This document shows, in pieces, positions 11,496-22,470 of a stretch of 64,000 nt of DNA (position 1 is its first letter; each line of letters starts with the position of its first letter). Source of the stretch: Datura wrightii (lineage: Eukaryota > Streptophyta > Magnoliopsida > Solanales > Solanaceae); NCBI GenBank assembly GCA_035772735.1, contig JASDFA010000006.1, positions 14,340,001 through 14,404,000 on the forward strand, written 5' to 3'. Below the pieces are notes generated by a model that saw only the letters and a program-made list of their open reading frames with translations, did not search any database and was not told where the DNA came from. The translations under genes were made by a program, and so were the position numbers.

Positions 11496-12561
11496 AGTCA
11501 CTTTTCTAATTTTTTGTTTCATAAAAGTCATCCAACATTGACAAATTTAACTAAAAAGTAAATCTCTCACTTAAATTTTTATGTCTTTTACCAAAAATAC
11601 GATATCACACGCCAAAATGAGTTAATTATGTTTCAGATAATTTCGGAAGCTCCCCATAAGGTTTTGCTTTATAATAGTAATCTTTGTTATGGTTTACGAT
11701 AATATATTTACTTTTCTTGTTTTGATTTCTTTGTGATATTCTTGTAACTCATTATCGTTAATGTAAAAAATATAATTTGACTATTTTACCCATACTAAGA
11801 TGGTTTAGTGAATTTGAGAAACAACCTTTAAATTAACATAAGATTTGTCGTTAGAGCTTGTAACGAGCCTCAACGTCTTTTTGTGATTTTTGTTTTCTTT
11901 CCCCTGTTTGACCCTCACTATAATTTTTGTCAGTTGTTTATGACTAGTGGGGATGAGTAATACGATTCTCAAGGTGTTGGGATGCATTTGAGGGGAGTTC
12001 TTAAGATTTTTGAGATTTGAAACTTTGAAAGTTTGATACAAGTCAAGAGTTTAGATTAACGATGTCAGATTAAAGTGTTAAAAATTTCACTAGATTCAAA
12101 GTGTCATTTAAGACTTATTCAAATAGTTTCAAAGAATCTCGAGGCACTCAGGAGTGATTTGGAAGATGGAATTCTAGCTTTTCTTAAGTTTAGAGTTAAC
12201 CGCGGTAAACATTTGGGAAAGACGACCTTAGATTTATGATTTGGTGATTCCAACAAGTTCGCAATATGTTTTATGATTAATTCACACTATTCTTTGTGTT
12301 TGTGGGGGCTTTTGAATGAGTTTCAGGTATTAAAACCAATTTTGAGGCATCATATATTATTCTAATACCTAGTGTTGGTGCTATCGTGCTAGGGGAGCGC
12401 AATCAGGCTGAAGGAATACCAGTTGGTTAGCACTAACAATGTTGGGGACGTGCATTCATGCAAAAGGGGAAGTACTTTGTGGGGTGATATCACATAAGGC
12501 TTCTAGTTACGTTACGTGTTTCATGCTATGCGCCATGGCACCACGATTGCATTAAGCAGTT
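11496..12561. other. Unassigned noncoding segment left of the array
   Basis: No coding signal is seen. The stretch near 12370-12555 (GGTGCTATCGTGCTAGGGGA, repeated short GC words, 'GCGCCATGGCACCACGATTGC') resembles the U3 part of a nightshade Ty3/gypsy LTR. If so, it may be the upstream half of the decayed LTR that continues at 12562. Units 2-5 of the array lack this stretch. Homology with the other units begins at about GTTCCATCAGTGAC. Confidence 0.35.
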
Positions 12562-13585
12562 CCATCAGTGACAAAAAGTAATTTTCACGATCCTTTCACA
12601 TTTTCTACCATATTTGAAGTTCTAGAGCTTGGATTGAGACTATTTTTGGTGCAATTCCTTTGATTTCGAAAGGGATTAAGTTTCTAACCAATAATTTTTC
12701 AATTCTCCACTAATCTATCTTTGATTTCAAGCTTTAATCCACGTTTGGGGATTCAAAATAGGGAGGTTTAACCCTAAGATTCTAGAATGAGATTTTGATG
12801 ATTTGGGGTTGATTCAAATCCTCTTTTCACCAACTTTTTAGATACGACATCCTAACCTTATAGGTAAAAAAGTTTAAAAGGAAAATTTCAATTTGACCTT
12901 AGAAGCTCAGGGTGGCTTTTTGACTCGATTTTTTATTTGAAATTTTATATTGCAACATGTATATCGATAGATTTGCATTCTCATATAAAACATGATTTTG
13001 ATAGATATGGAGACATAAGGGGAAAATGATTGTGTAAGAGTTCTTGACGTGCTTCCTCGGCCATCAAGTTAGGTTATGACTTATTCTTTCTAGGTTGAGT
13101 TTGAGTGTTAACTTATTGTCTAAAGCATGCTATGGGCTGGGGGAATTGATGAGGTTGAAATTTTGGATAAATGACTCATTATTGTGAAATCAGACTAGGG
13201 ACTTAGCTAATAGATGCTATACAACTTGAAATGCTTATATGTTGAGACTTACTCTAATTTCATTATACCGCTCGTGATGATATATTGGTCTACAGACTTT
13301 GTTGTAAAAGCAATTTTCTTATTTATGAAATATAGTAGCCTATGAGCATCTTTTTTAAAGAAATATACTTATTTGAGAGATATATTGACCTACAACACTG
13401 TTATGAAAGCAATATACTTATTTGAGAAATTCATTGGCCTATACACACTATTGGGAAATCAATCAGCTTATTTGAGAGATATTTTGGCCTATGAGTATTG
13501 TGTTGAAAGCAATCCACTTAGTTCATGTATTGTGGCTTAAGCGCACCATCTTAAAAGTAAAAGTTTTATTTGAGAAGGCTTGGGG
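12562..13585 (+). mobile_element. Decayed Ty3/gypsy LTR, unit 1, truncated
   Basis: This is the left kilobase of the LTR described under 22471-24505, including the GGGATTCAAAATAGGGAGG landmark and the minisatellite. It stops at about 13585 (GGCCTATGGTTA), where units 2, 3 and 5 run on for roughly another kilobase to the GTGACA end. Confidence 0.5.
13285..13580. repeat. 49-50-bp minisatellite, unit 1
   Basis: About six degenerate repeats, each starting TTGGCCTA or a variant and carrying a GAAAGCAAT and ACTTATTTGAGA core. It lies inside the decayed LTR, at its truncated end. Confidence 0.7.
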
Positions 13586-14064
13586 CCTATGGTTAAGGAA
13601 AGTGATAAAGCATGAAGCCATACAGTAAAATTTTCTGCAATTGTCTTACTATCGGAGATCCTTTCAGATTGTTTTTCTGGTTTTTACACATAAAACATGG
13701 TTGTTTGGAGATCGCTGACACACTAAATGGAAGAGTTTGTAATAATTTTCATACATTTAAATCAACGTGACTCTTCATTTTCCGTTGCAACTTTTCATTG
13801 CCTTCCTTTGATTTACTAATTCATACAGATGCACCTTTTTGAAAGTTTGTTTAAAATAAGTTTTCATTCTCTTCTAAAGAATATAAATAAATAAATAGGG
13901 AAAAAAGTAAAAATTTGAGAAAAAAGAAAAATAGGTATATTAATATCACAGAACGTCACATCACCAGGTCTATGTCCCTCAAATATATAGATATATAGAT
14001 AGATATAGATTGTCTCACTTTCCCTACCCCAACATAACATTCTTCTTTGTGGAACTCTTAAATT
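13586..14064. other. Rearranged segment in unit 1 replacing the promoter
   Basis: Units 2, 3 and 5 here have the rest of the LTR and the CCAAT/TATA promoter. Unit 1 instead has about 210 bases I cannot place (13590-13800). These are followed by 13830-13980, which resembles the block just left of the LTR in other units (CACCTTTTTGAAAG, AAAATTTGAGAAAA, CACATCACC near 22328-22462). The conserved leader head CTCACTTTCCCTACCCCAAC then follows at 14015-14034. A TATA-like string (ATATATAGATATATAG) lies at 13982-13999, but no CCAAT or G-box is present. Confidence 0.5.
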
Positions 14065-14175
14065 TCTCTCTCTCTCTCTCTCATTGTCTCTCTTCCTCTC
14101 TCTCTCTCTCTATTATATATATAGTGTGAGAGAGAGAGTTAGATAGATAGATAGATAAAAAGAGATAGAGAGATA
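14065..14175 (+). repeat. (CT)n-(AT)n-(GA)n leader, unit 1
   Basis: CT runs, then a short TATATATATA, then GAGAGAGAG and GATA repeats. The run is self-complementary overall, so a transcript could fold it back just before the hairpin. Confidence 0.8.
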
Positions 14176-14228
14176 AAGTGTGTGTAGACACATGACAACC
14201 TATCAATCTAGAGGAGTTTTTATTATTT

Positions 14229-14350
14229 TTACGTGGCATCTGATTTGCTTGATGCAAGCGGAACTATAACTTGTCTATGACCTTGTTCGTGATAGGGCAT
14301 GACAAAGCTTGCAGTTCACTTGCATCAAATAAATCAGAGGCTACATAAAA
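14229..14350 (+). ncRNA. MIR168-like hairpin, unit 1
   Basis: The two arms of this ~120-base segment pair over about 30 bases. The 5' arm CATCTGATTTGCTTGATGC (14237-14255) continues AAGCGGAACT, and the 3' arm is GCAGTTCACTTGCATCAAAT followed by AAATCAGAGG (14311-14340). The candidate 5p strand TTGCTTGATGCAAGCGGAAC (14245-14264) resembles miR168 (TCGCTTGGTGCAGGTCGGGA as I recall it), with C2T, G8A, G13A and two one-base gaps. The 3' arm holds CTTGCATCAA (14319-14328), also the core of miR168*. In plants miR168 guides cleavage of AGO1 mRNA. This copy has no TATA/CCAAT promoter, so expression is doubtful. It could instead be a decayed MIR168 pseudogene. Confidence 0.55.
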
Positions 14351-14434
14351 TCTTAACATCTATCTAATAATATTCACTACTCATATGGTTTGGATTTCAG
14401 TCAATCTTATTCCACATAAACTCTTAAATGAATG

Positions 14435-14499
<65 letters not shown>

Positions 14500-14725
14500 G
14501 AATTTAATGCAGACTTAAATTTTAATTTTGTAAAACCACCCCAAATTAAAATTGTAGACTAAATTTTTGTTGCTTCATTAAAGATAATTTTTCAATAATT
14601 ACTAGTCATACACATACATAGTAAAGTTACTTGATTTTACCTTTGTTTAAGGATGGTTATGTATAGTGTTTGACTATTTTTACAAGTTGTAGTACTTTAT
14701 TTTTTATTTTTCTTTTTCAATCAAA

Positions 14726-14760
<35 letters not shown>

Positions 14761-15047
14761 AAATTTCATCAATAAGATTTGTATTTGTTGTCATTGAATG
14801 TATGAAACACAAATGAAAATGTGAGATTTTTGAAAATCTATGAGATATTCTAGTTTCAGATCCTAATATAGTCAACATCTTTATAGAGAGATCCTGTAAC
14901 ATACAAAATTTACTACAATTAATACTATGACAAGATATTATATATTAAATTTCTTATCGTGATGACCTACTATTAATAAATCGTGAAATTTAAAATAAAT
15001 ACTCTAACAGAAGAGCATTATTAAGCCCCACACATTTTTAAATTTTC

Positions 15048-15120
<73 letters not shown>

Positions 15121-16140
15121 GTATTTTCTATATAATTTTGTGTTTCAACTATAAGTATTGCATTTTCATACACCACATTTTGATCAGCCAAAGCAATACC
15201 AATAATTTTTCTTTGTTGTTAACTTTAATGAGAAAAGCAATTCGTTAAGTAAAAACATAAATTAATGCAATACAATTCTAGTAGTACAAAATAATAATTA
15301 TATTTAGCATGCTTTGGTATTGAACTAGGTGTTAAGATATAAAATTTCAAGAGATAGAAATACACTTATATGGAATAGGGCTAGAGAAACCATAAGGCTA
15401 ACGACGAGAATAGATCCTCCAAATTCATCATTTGACTATTTTTAATTAAGATCATGATTTAATGTTCAGTAAAAGTATTTCTAGTCTCAAGTTATTATAT
15501 AATTCTCATTTTAGTCCTTGCATATTTTGTATAGGCTACCGTTAAATATAGATTCACGTAATGATGCTTTCTCCTGAAGCTAGTTTGGGGTTTTACATCA
15601 ACCTTAGTGAATTACTTTATTGATTGAAATAGAGATTATATATAGGGAGCAAAATTTCAGCGTGTTATTTATTCTGATTTTAGTATACAACAGTTACTTT
15701 CATTTTGTGTTTTTATAAACAAGTCACCCAACTTCAAGTTTATTGCATAAAATTCATCCAACTTAAAATTTACCATCAAAAGTTATTTTTCTTATATTTT
15801 TTTGCATAAAAGTCATTCATGACGGAGATTTCAAAAAATAAAAGAAAAAGAATCAATCCACCATGAAGATTTTATCAGTTAGATTTTCTTTTCAAACAGT
15901 CAAATGCTAATTAAATGTACGAATTTATCAAATCATAATTTATCAAAAATAAAAAATATATTCAAAATACCAAAATTAAAAATTATACAATGTACGATAT
16001 AGATACAGGAAAAAAACAAACTTATAATAATAATAATTTTTTATAAAAATAATAAAATAGAGAAATAAAATCGAATAAACGTGTCGCACCTTTTTGTAGC
16101 TTTATAATGCTAGAGAGTTCGAGAAGCCGTCCTCTCAATT
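14351..16140. other. Hairpin downstream flank, unit 1
   Basis: AT-rich and noncoding. Microsatellites: (AT)n at 14435-14496, (AT)n at 14730-14758 and an uninterrupted (CT)n at 15054-15117. Near 15720-15770 a tandem pair of CAAGTCACCCAACTT/AAGTTTATTGCATAAAA phrases resembles terminal sequence of nightshade transposons. I could not assign the rest. Confidence 0.6.
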
Positions 16141-16370
16141 AAGGAAAGCCCGATGCATAAAATATTTTGTATTCATGCATAGTCCTAAGAAGAGTCACAT
16201 TCAAAGGAGTGTGATATAGACAGTCTATTTTAAGCAAGCATTAGTAGTTGCTTCCATGACTCAAACTCGCGGCTTATAGGTCACACGGAGAAAATTTTGC
16301 CGTTATTCTAAGACTCCCCTTCAACTCATGAATTATAGGTCACACGAAATAACTTTACTATTGATCCAAT
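16141..16370 (-). mobile_element. tRNA-derived SINE plus partial second head, unit 1
   Basis: On the minus strand the head reads AGAATAACGGCAAAATTTTC, then a GTGTGACC segment, then a B-box-like GAGTTTGAGTCATGGAAGC, and it ends CATCGGGCTTTCC. This matches the layout of the common nightshade SINE (head, GTGTGACCTATAGGTCACG, TTCGAGTC, tail near GGGCTGCCC). The Pol III B box is degenerate. To the right, 16321-16370 is a second, truncated head (ATTGGATCAATAGTAAAGTT), so one SINE landed in or beside another. No coding capacity. Confidence 0.65.
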
Positions 16371-16571
16371 TCCCCTTCAACTATCCTCTCAATTGAAAAA
16401 TAGAATTGACTCTGACTTTATGGAGGAAATGAGATCTCTTGCCCTTTTACAATGACATTCTTGAGATCTCTTATGTGTAAAAGTAAATCTCTTGTAAAAA
16501 CATCATATAACTAAAAAAATTATAACAGGCTAAAAGATCATTTCTCCCGACTTTATGAAATAATATAAGGT

Positions 16572-16804
16572 TGCAGAATTCTCAAGTTGTTTTAGAGAGA
16601 ATCAGTCGTATATTGATGTGTATAATCTCATACAAATGACTCCTATATATAGGAGAAGAATTAAGTAAAAGAAGTAGGATAATTACAAACTATAAGAGTC
16701 CTATTCTAGTTAAACAAGAAGAACTAAACACTTAGTTTCATACAATGACTTAACTAATTTTTTCTTTGAGCTCTATCTTGGACTCTTGATCTTTATCTTC
16801 AACA
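16572..16804 (-). repeat. Copia copy 1, 3' LTR
   Basis: 233 bp. On the minus strand it runs from TGTTGAAGATAAAG to GAATTCTGCA, with standard TG/CA ends. Confidence 0.85.
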
Positions 16805-16809
16805 CTTCT

Positions 16810-19800
16810 CCTCAAGCTAGTGAGTAGTGGACCAGTTACTCCTAGCTTGCTTCTAAAACCAGCAAACACTTATTTAGACAAGGCATTTGTGTGTATATCA
16901 GCTAGCTGATCCTTAGACCTCACAAATTGTGTGAGCAGCTGTCCTCTGGCCACTTTTTCTCGAACAAAGTGGTAGTCCATCTCCACATATTTTCTCCTGG
17001 CATGCATAACTAGATTCACTGTCATATGTAAGGAGCTTAAATTGTCACAATATAAAGTAGGAACTGTCTATAGATACACACCAATGTCATGAAGAACATA
17101 GTTGATCCATGTCATTTCAGCTGCAATGGATGCCAAGGCTCTATACTCAGATTCAACACTTGATCTTGCTACTGTCATTTGTTTCTTGGAAGCCCAAGAG
17201 ATGCAGTTTGCACCAAGATAAATAGTGTAGCCAGTAGTTGGCGTCCTAGTAAGTGAAAAACCTCCCCAGTCTACATTTGAATAACCATATAACTTGCATG
17301 GTGATTGTGAAATGATTCTGAGCCCATAGTGTAGAGTCCCCTTAATGTACCTAAGAATCCTTTTAACACCTTAAAGATGCTCACTGTTTGGATTTTGCAT
17401 AAATTGACTGGCTAGATTCACTGCATGAGCGATATCAGGTCTAGTGAGTGTTAAGTATTAAAGACTTCCCACAATGCTCCTGTATAGTGAGACATCAACA
17501 GGTTTTTCGGTAGCCTCTTGTAGTCCATGCTTCTGTGCTAGAGGTGTGTGCAGTGCTTATGCTGAGGACATGTTAGTCTTGGCAAGAAGCTCAGCAGCAT
17601 ACTTGGATGTGGTGCATTTGTGCTTTGTGACTCAATAGCTTCATCATCTGATGAAGTCTCTATATCACCATCATCTAATAATTGGTCAATTGAAGCATAT
17701 CTTGAAGGCTGAGTGTTAGTCACCAGTTCATCAGCAACAAGAATGGTAGGCTGAGTGTTAGTCACCACTTCATTATCAACAAGAATGGTAGGCTGAGTGG
17801 CAGACATAACTGCATCACCAACTGCATTGATCGTCACCACATCAGCAGAAGGGGAAGAAACATGACGAGAAACATCACAACTAGAATACACTTCCCCTAA
17901 ATCTAGTGCCTGCAACTTAGAAAAGAACTCAACAAAAGTAGCTAAGTGAGGTGAAATACTAGTTTGTGCCTGTGGTTAAGACAGATTCACATAAGGTAGT
18001 GTGGATTCATCAAAGATGACATGTTTGCATACATAGACTCTTTTTGTTGGAGGATGATAACATCTATATCCTTTGTGCAAACTGTTATATCCAATAAACA
18101 CACAAGGATAAGTCTTGGGACTGAATTTAGTGTTACCTTTTAAATATAGGAAGCATCTATATCCAAACACCTTTGGGCTATTGTAGTCAGGTTGTGCACC
18201 ATATAGTTGAACAAAAGGAGTAGCAAGGCAATCTATTTATGAGAAACACAGCAATCATGAAAGCTTCTACCCATATGAATAAATGTAGCTTGGCATGAAA
18301 CAATAAGGTTAAACCAGTTTTAACTATGTGCCTATGATTTCTTTCTGCAATGTCATTTTATTCTGGTGTGTTAGGACAAGAAATGTCTCTGATTATACTA
18401 CAACTTTCCAAGTGCTTAACAAATTCTATGTTAATGAACTAACCTCCTCCATCACATTGGAAAATTTTTATAACTTTTGAGAACTGCCTTTCCACCATTT
18501 TCTGAAATCTACGAAATACTTCAAAAAGTTTGACTTCTTTTACAGTGGATAGAGCCAAGTGAACCTTGTATTATCATCAATAAAAATCACATAATATTTC
18601 ATATATTGAGAAGATTCAACTGGAGCAGGGCCCTAAAGATCACAATGAATTCTCAACAAAGGTTCTTTCTCAATTTATTTCTCAAACCAAAAGTTAGTTT
18701 ACAACCTTTGCCCAACTGACAACTAGAACAAATAATAGGCACTTTATTCCAACAACTAACATCAATGTTCCTATTTCTACTCAGAATTTTTAAAGACTTC
18801 ACACTAGGATGTCCTAATCTAGCATATCATATATTGTCTGAGTTCTTCTAGTCTTGTATGGTAGTCAAGGCATAGAGGTTGTTACCTTCCAACGCATAGA
18901 GTCCCCCTTTTCTGGATCCCTTGGCCAGTAGTTTCCTTGCCCTCTTGTCCTTAACAACAAAATCAGATTCATCAAATTCAAGAGTGCATGAGTTATCCTT
19001 GGCAATCTTACTAACTGAAAGTAGATTCTTAGTGATCTTAGGTACTACAAGAAGTTCCTATAGTTTCAAACCTGATCTAGTTGTACTTCCAACATGTGTG
19101 ATGTCTAATTGAGAACCATTTCCAACAATGATTTTATCAGATTCATTATAAGGTTGGAGGTCAGATAGGTTACCTAGATTGTTTTTCATGTGACTGCTGG
19201 CTCCTGAGTCCACATACATATTGTCATCTCCAGTAGTTGAATTTTGAAGATGTACAACAGCTAGTGCTTGTGGTAGTTCATCTGCAGATTGATAGGAATA
19301 GTCCCACCTGTAGAAGCACTTAAGAGCAGTGTGATTATTTCTACCACAAATTTGACATGTCTTACCTTTAGAACCCTGCATGTTTCCCTTGTTCTGACTT
19401 CCACCTTAAGTACTTTGATTTCTCTGATTGTTGTTTCCTTGTCCAGTAGGCCAAAGACCTCTTCCCATAGAGTTAAAATTGTTAGGACCTCTGCCTCTTT
19501 GAGAATGGTTTCCTCTTCCTCTACCTCTTTAAAAAGAGAATGCCATACTGTAGTTTTGTTGATGCACTCCTTCCTTATCTTCTCTCATGTCAAAACCCCC
19601 GAGTGCATTGACAAATTGATTTAGAGTAGGATAGGGTGACTTACCTAACATGACAGTTCTGAATGTCTTGTAATTGATACCTAAGCCTCTAGCAAAGTTA
19701 ATCACTTTGCTATCTTCATCAACACCCTTGTGTATGGATGCAAGTCCATCACAAATGCCTTTGAATTCTTTGATGTACTCATCAATGTTCTTGTTTCTCA

Positions 19801-20215
19801 ACTTAACAATCTGTAACTACTATTTAAGTTGGAATTCCTTGTCCTTGGTTGCTTGAAGATAGGCTTCTTTTAGGCATTCCCACATCTCCTTAGCAGTGGA
19901 ACACCCTACTATTAAGTACATGCTTTCTTCTGATAGTGTACCTGCAGAACATCTTTCTCCTCCCAATCTTCCTTACTGCCATTGTCTTCAGAAGCCTTTC
20001 CAGAGACACTTTCATAATATTTTTCCAAACCTTTTGATGTTGTAGCTGGTGCCATCTCTTTGATGAGATATGTTAACTTCATCACCTGGATAAGCTGCTA
20101 CATCTGTGTTCTCCAGATCAGATAGTTGCTTGGTTTAAGTTTGATGAAACACGACGTGATGAGCTGGTGCAATGATGATATAGAGAGTATTGGTTGAGGA
20201 AGTTGTCGGGGCCAT
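16810..20215 (-). pseudogene. Copia polyprotein remnant, copy 1
   Basis: The reading runs from an ATG at 20215 leftwards. Gag has a YLIWRTQ motif and an open piece at 19529-19801. It is followed by the CCHC zinc knuckle CQICGRNNHTALKC (about 19310-19355), the only copy here with all four ligands. The aspartic protease motif VDSGASSHM is near 19190-19220. The pre-integrase and integrase region (18200-18990) is full of stops. The integrase C-terminal piece CVFIGYNSLHKGYRC is within 17976-18170. The hydrophilic linker is at 17620-17915. Reverse transcriptase is almost entirely deleted. RNase H (16820-17180) has stops and reads DIHT without the following K. It cannot encode a working polyprotein. 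Confidence 0.8.
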
Positions 20216-20289
20216 TTTGTTTGGACAGAAACAGTTTTCTAGATTTCAATACTTAAGCAGCGAGAAGAGTTCTCAATGCTCTGATACTA

Positions 20290-20523
20290 TGAAAAATTTT
20301 CAAGTTTTTTTTAGAGAGAATCAATCGTATATTGATTTGTATAATCGCATACAAATGACTCCTATATATAAGAGAAGAATTAAGTAGAAGAAGTAGGATA
20401 ACTACAAACTGCAAGAGTCCTATTCTAGTTAAACAAGAAGAACTAAACACTTAGTTTCATACAATGACTTAACTAATTTTTTCTTTGAGCTCTATCTTGG
20501 ACTCTTGATCTTTATCTTCAGCA
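20290..20523 (-). repeat. Copia copy 1, 5' LTR
   Basis: 234 bp, adjoining the primer site at 20289. The minus-strand start is TGCTGAAGATAAAG and the end is TTTTTCA. Confidence 0.85.
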
Positions 20524-22470
20524 AAGGTAAGTCTTCTCACCTTCCTTCCTTGTTTAAATATTATTCATAAACTAATATTAATTATCATAAATAATGACGT
20601 TTATTATTCCTTGTATTTAGAAGTGAAAGTTGTTTATACATAACATATTTAGTAGACTTTTGGCCTTACGTAAGTCCTCTCGCCTTCCGTTCTTAATTAA
20701 ATATATTGGATCTTGAAATTTTGAGAACAAAGAACAGAAATGAGAGAATACAAATAGTACTTGCGCTCTATGTGCAGGTAAATGAATCAACATATGGTCA
20801 CTACAAATAAATATAAGATGTTTTATTTCCAGGTCTTAATCAAAACATAGCTGTTGTAAAAAAAAAATTCGTTGTAATAGTTCAAAAAATAAGTTTGACA
20901 AACGAATGGCAAAAGGAAAAAGTAAAACTATTAATAGCTCCAACTTTCGGAAAAGAAGGTTGCATATAACCAGTGAATACATTAATTCTTCACATATTAT
21001 GATGCAGAAATAAAATATATTTCGAAACACAAATTAACAAAAAAAAAAGACAAAGTAAGAAATTATGTAATCGATGAAATTAAACAGGAATAAATATAAA
21101 TTCTATTAGTTTTAAAAAATTAACGAAAAATAAAATCAAACTTGACTCGTCCAATGCAAAACAAAGAAAATGCAGTTCATATAAGTAACAAAGCTGATGC
21201 ATTATCTATGATTTAAAAAAATTAAATTAAAAACAAAGTCTCATCCGATGGAAAAAACAAAAAAAAATCAAATCATATCTATAAATTAGTGAATTATCTA
21301 CGTAATTTATTTCTCTCTGTCCTAATTTATGCGGCACAATTGAAATTTTTAGAATTAATTAATTTTTTTTGCTGAATTCTTTTAATTAATTATTTTGATA
21401 TATAATGTATTTTATAGGTAGTTTTCAAATATACAAATTTTATTTTTAAAAAAATTAAAGCTTTTATATCTGAATAGACGGTCAAAATTTAGAAATTCAA
21501 ACCTCAAATTTTCAATCGCATAAATTAAAACAAAGTAGTTTGTTGAAAGGCAAATCAAATCACCCAAACAATCTCATTAGAGCACCAAAGAATAGTATAG
21601 TCATATTCAAGAACTACAATATTGAGGTGAAAAGATGAAAAAGGTGAAAAACCTCACTTTATCTTTCTTTTAGTTTTAAAAAAATTGGCGAAGAAGAATA
21701 TGTTTCTCACTCTTTTTTCCTTTCAAGGCAAATGTATAAGGAATTTTTTTCACATCACATTACTGTGTCTACAGGCTGTAACAGACAAATAGAAAAAGAA
21801 GATAAAAAGTAGTGAAAATTCAGTCAGTCATAAGTACATTCTCTAGAAAGCAGAAAATGAATCAGTGAAATACGCAAATGCAATTCTGTTTTGAAAATAT
21901 CAAATCCAAAAAAAAAATCGGGTCAAAAACCATTACTTGACTATAACAATATTGACCACAGAAGCAGTTACATTCCAGCACGGTGTAGCCTAAAGGAATA
22001 CAAACAGAATCACGCTATTTAAATCCTGATTTGCTAATTTTTTTAAAACTTTGTTAGGAATTTAGTACTCTTGGAATCATGCATGTATAACGGCATAGAG
22101 AATACCAAATACAAATATTATGCATAGCCTGTCAGAGATTATCAATGGTCTCCTAATGATACTCGTGTGATCCATAGAATAAGTTGGACTTGGAGATGTT
22201 CATGTTGAATCGAAGAATCTTCTTGACCATTGACACTAAAAAGATAAAAAAATGACTTTTAAACCAAACCGTTGTAATTCATTCAAACCCAAAAGATAGT
22301 TAAATACTAATAAATCAGAAGGATACACCTTTTTGAAAGGTCACTTCACTTAAATTATATCCTCTTTTAAAAAATATATAACATAACTATAATTAAAAAG
22401 AGGAAAAGAGTCAAAATTTGAGAAAATAATATGGATACTAATCTTAGAGAGTGCCACCTCACCGGATATA
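20524..22470. other. Right-hand flank of unit 1 with intact empty site
   Basis: Noncoding, AT-rich. It holds a direct-repeat pair built on GTAAGTCTTCTCACCTTCC (20527) and GTAAGTCCTCTCGCCTTCC (20670). At about 20751-20767 is AATACAAATAGTACTTG, the uninterrupted form of the site where units 2-5 carry their Copia. The MITE at 21311-21540 follows. A conserved block at 22155-22240 is exon-like on the minus strand (see findings). Confidence 0.6.
21311..21540. mobile_element. Stowaway-like MITE, unit 1
   Basis: About 230 bp, AT-rich, no coding. The left end is TTCTCTCTGTCCTAATTTAT and the right end, reverse-complemented, reads AACTACTTTGTTTTAATTTA then TGCGA. Both resemble the CTCCCTCCGTCCTAATTTATG termini of Tc1/mariner-type Stowaway MITEs. 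The TA target duplication is not clear. The element is shared by units 3 and 4. Confidence 0.5.

Larger units (their letters stand above)
16572..20523 (-). mobile_element. Copia element copy 1, target AAGGT
   Basis: A 3952-bp minus-strand Ty1/copia element with both 233-234-bp LTRs and the perfect duplication AAGGT (16567-16571 and 20524-20528). Next to the right LTR the primer site reads TAGTATCAGAGCATTGAGAA on the minus strand (20270-20289), one base from the initiator-Met tRNA complement. Beside the left LTR is a purine tract (GAGGAGAAGTG). About 1 kb of reverse transcriptase is deleted at about 17607, with only TTG shared at the junction. The LTR pair differs at roughly 13 positions by eye, fewer than in copies 2 and 4. 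The target is uninterrupted in units 2, 4 and 5. Short LTRs and size suggest the Ale/Retrofit lineage, unproven. Confidence 0.85.
12562..22470. repeat. Array unit 1
   Basis: This is the first of five diverged tandem copies. Order: decayed LTR (truncated), rearranged segment replacing the promoter, leader, MIR168-like hairpin, flank, SINE, Copia copy 1, MITE, flank. It differs from the others in three ways. The TATA/CCAAT segment is missing. Its Copia is at a different target site. It keeps the uninterrupted form (AATACAAATAGTACTTG near 20751-20767) of the site where units 2-5 carry their Copia. It is the most divergent unit. Confidence 0.8.

Noticed and set aside
19058..19381. Frame with zinc knuckle and DSGA motif as a host gene
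   Set aside because: It is the gag-protease junction of Copia copy 1. The same order recurs in copies 2, 3 and 4.
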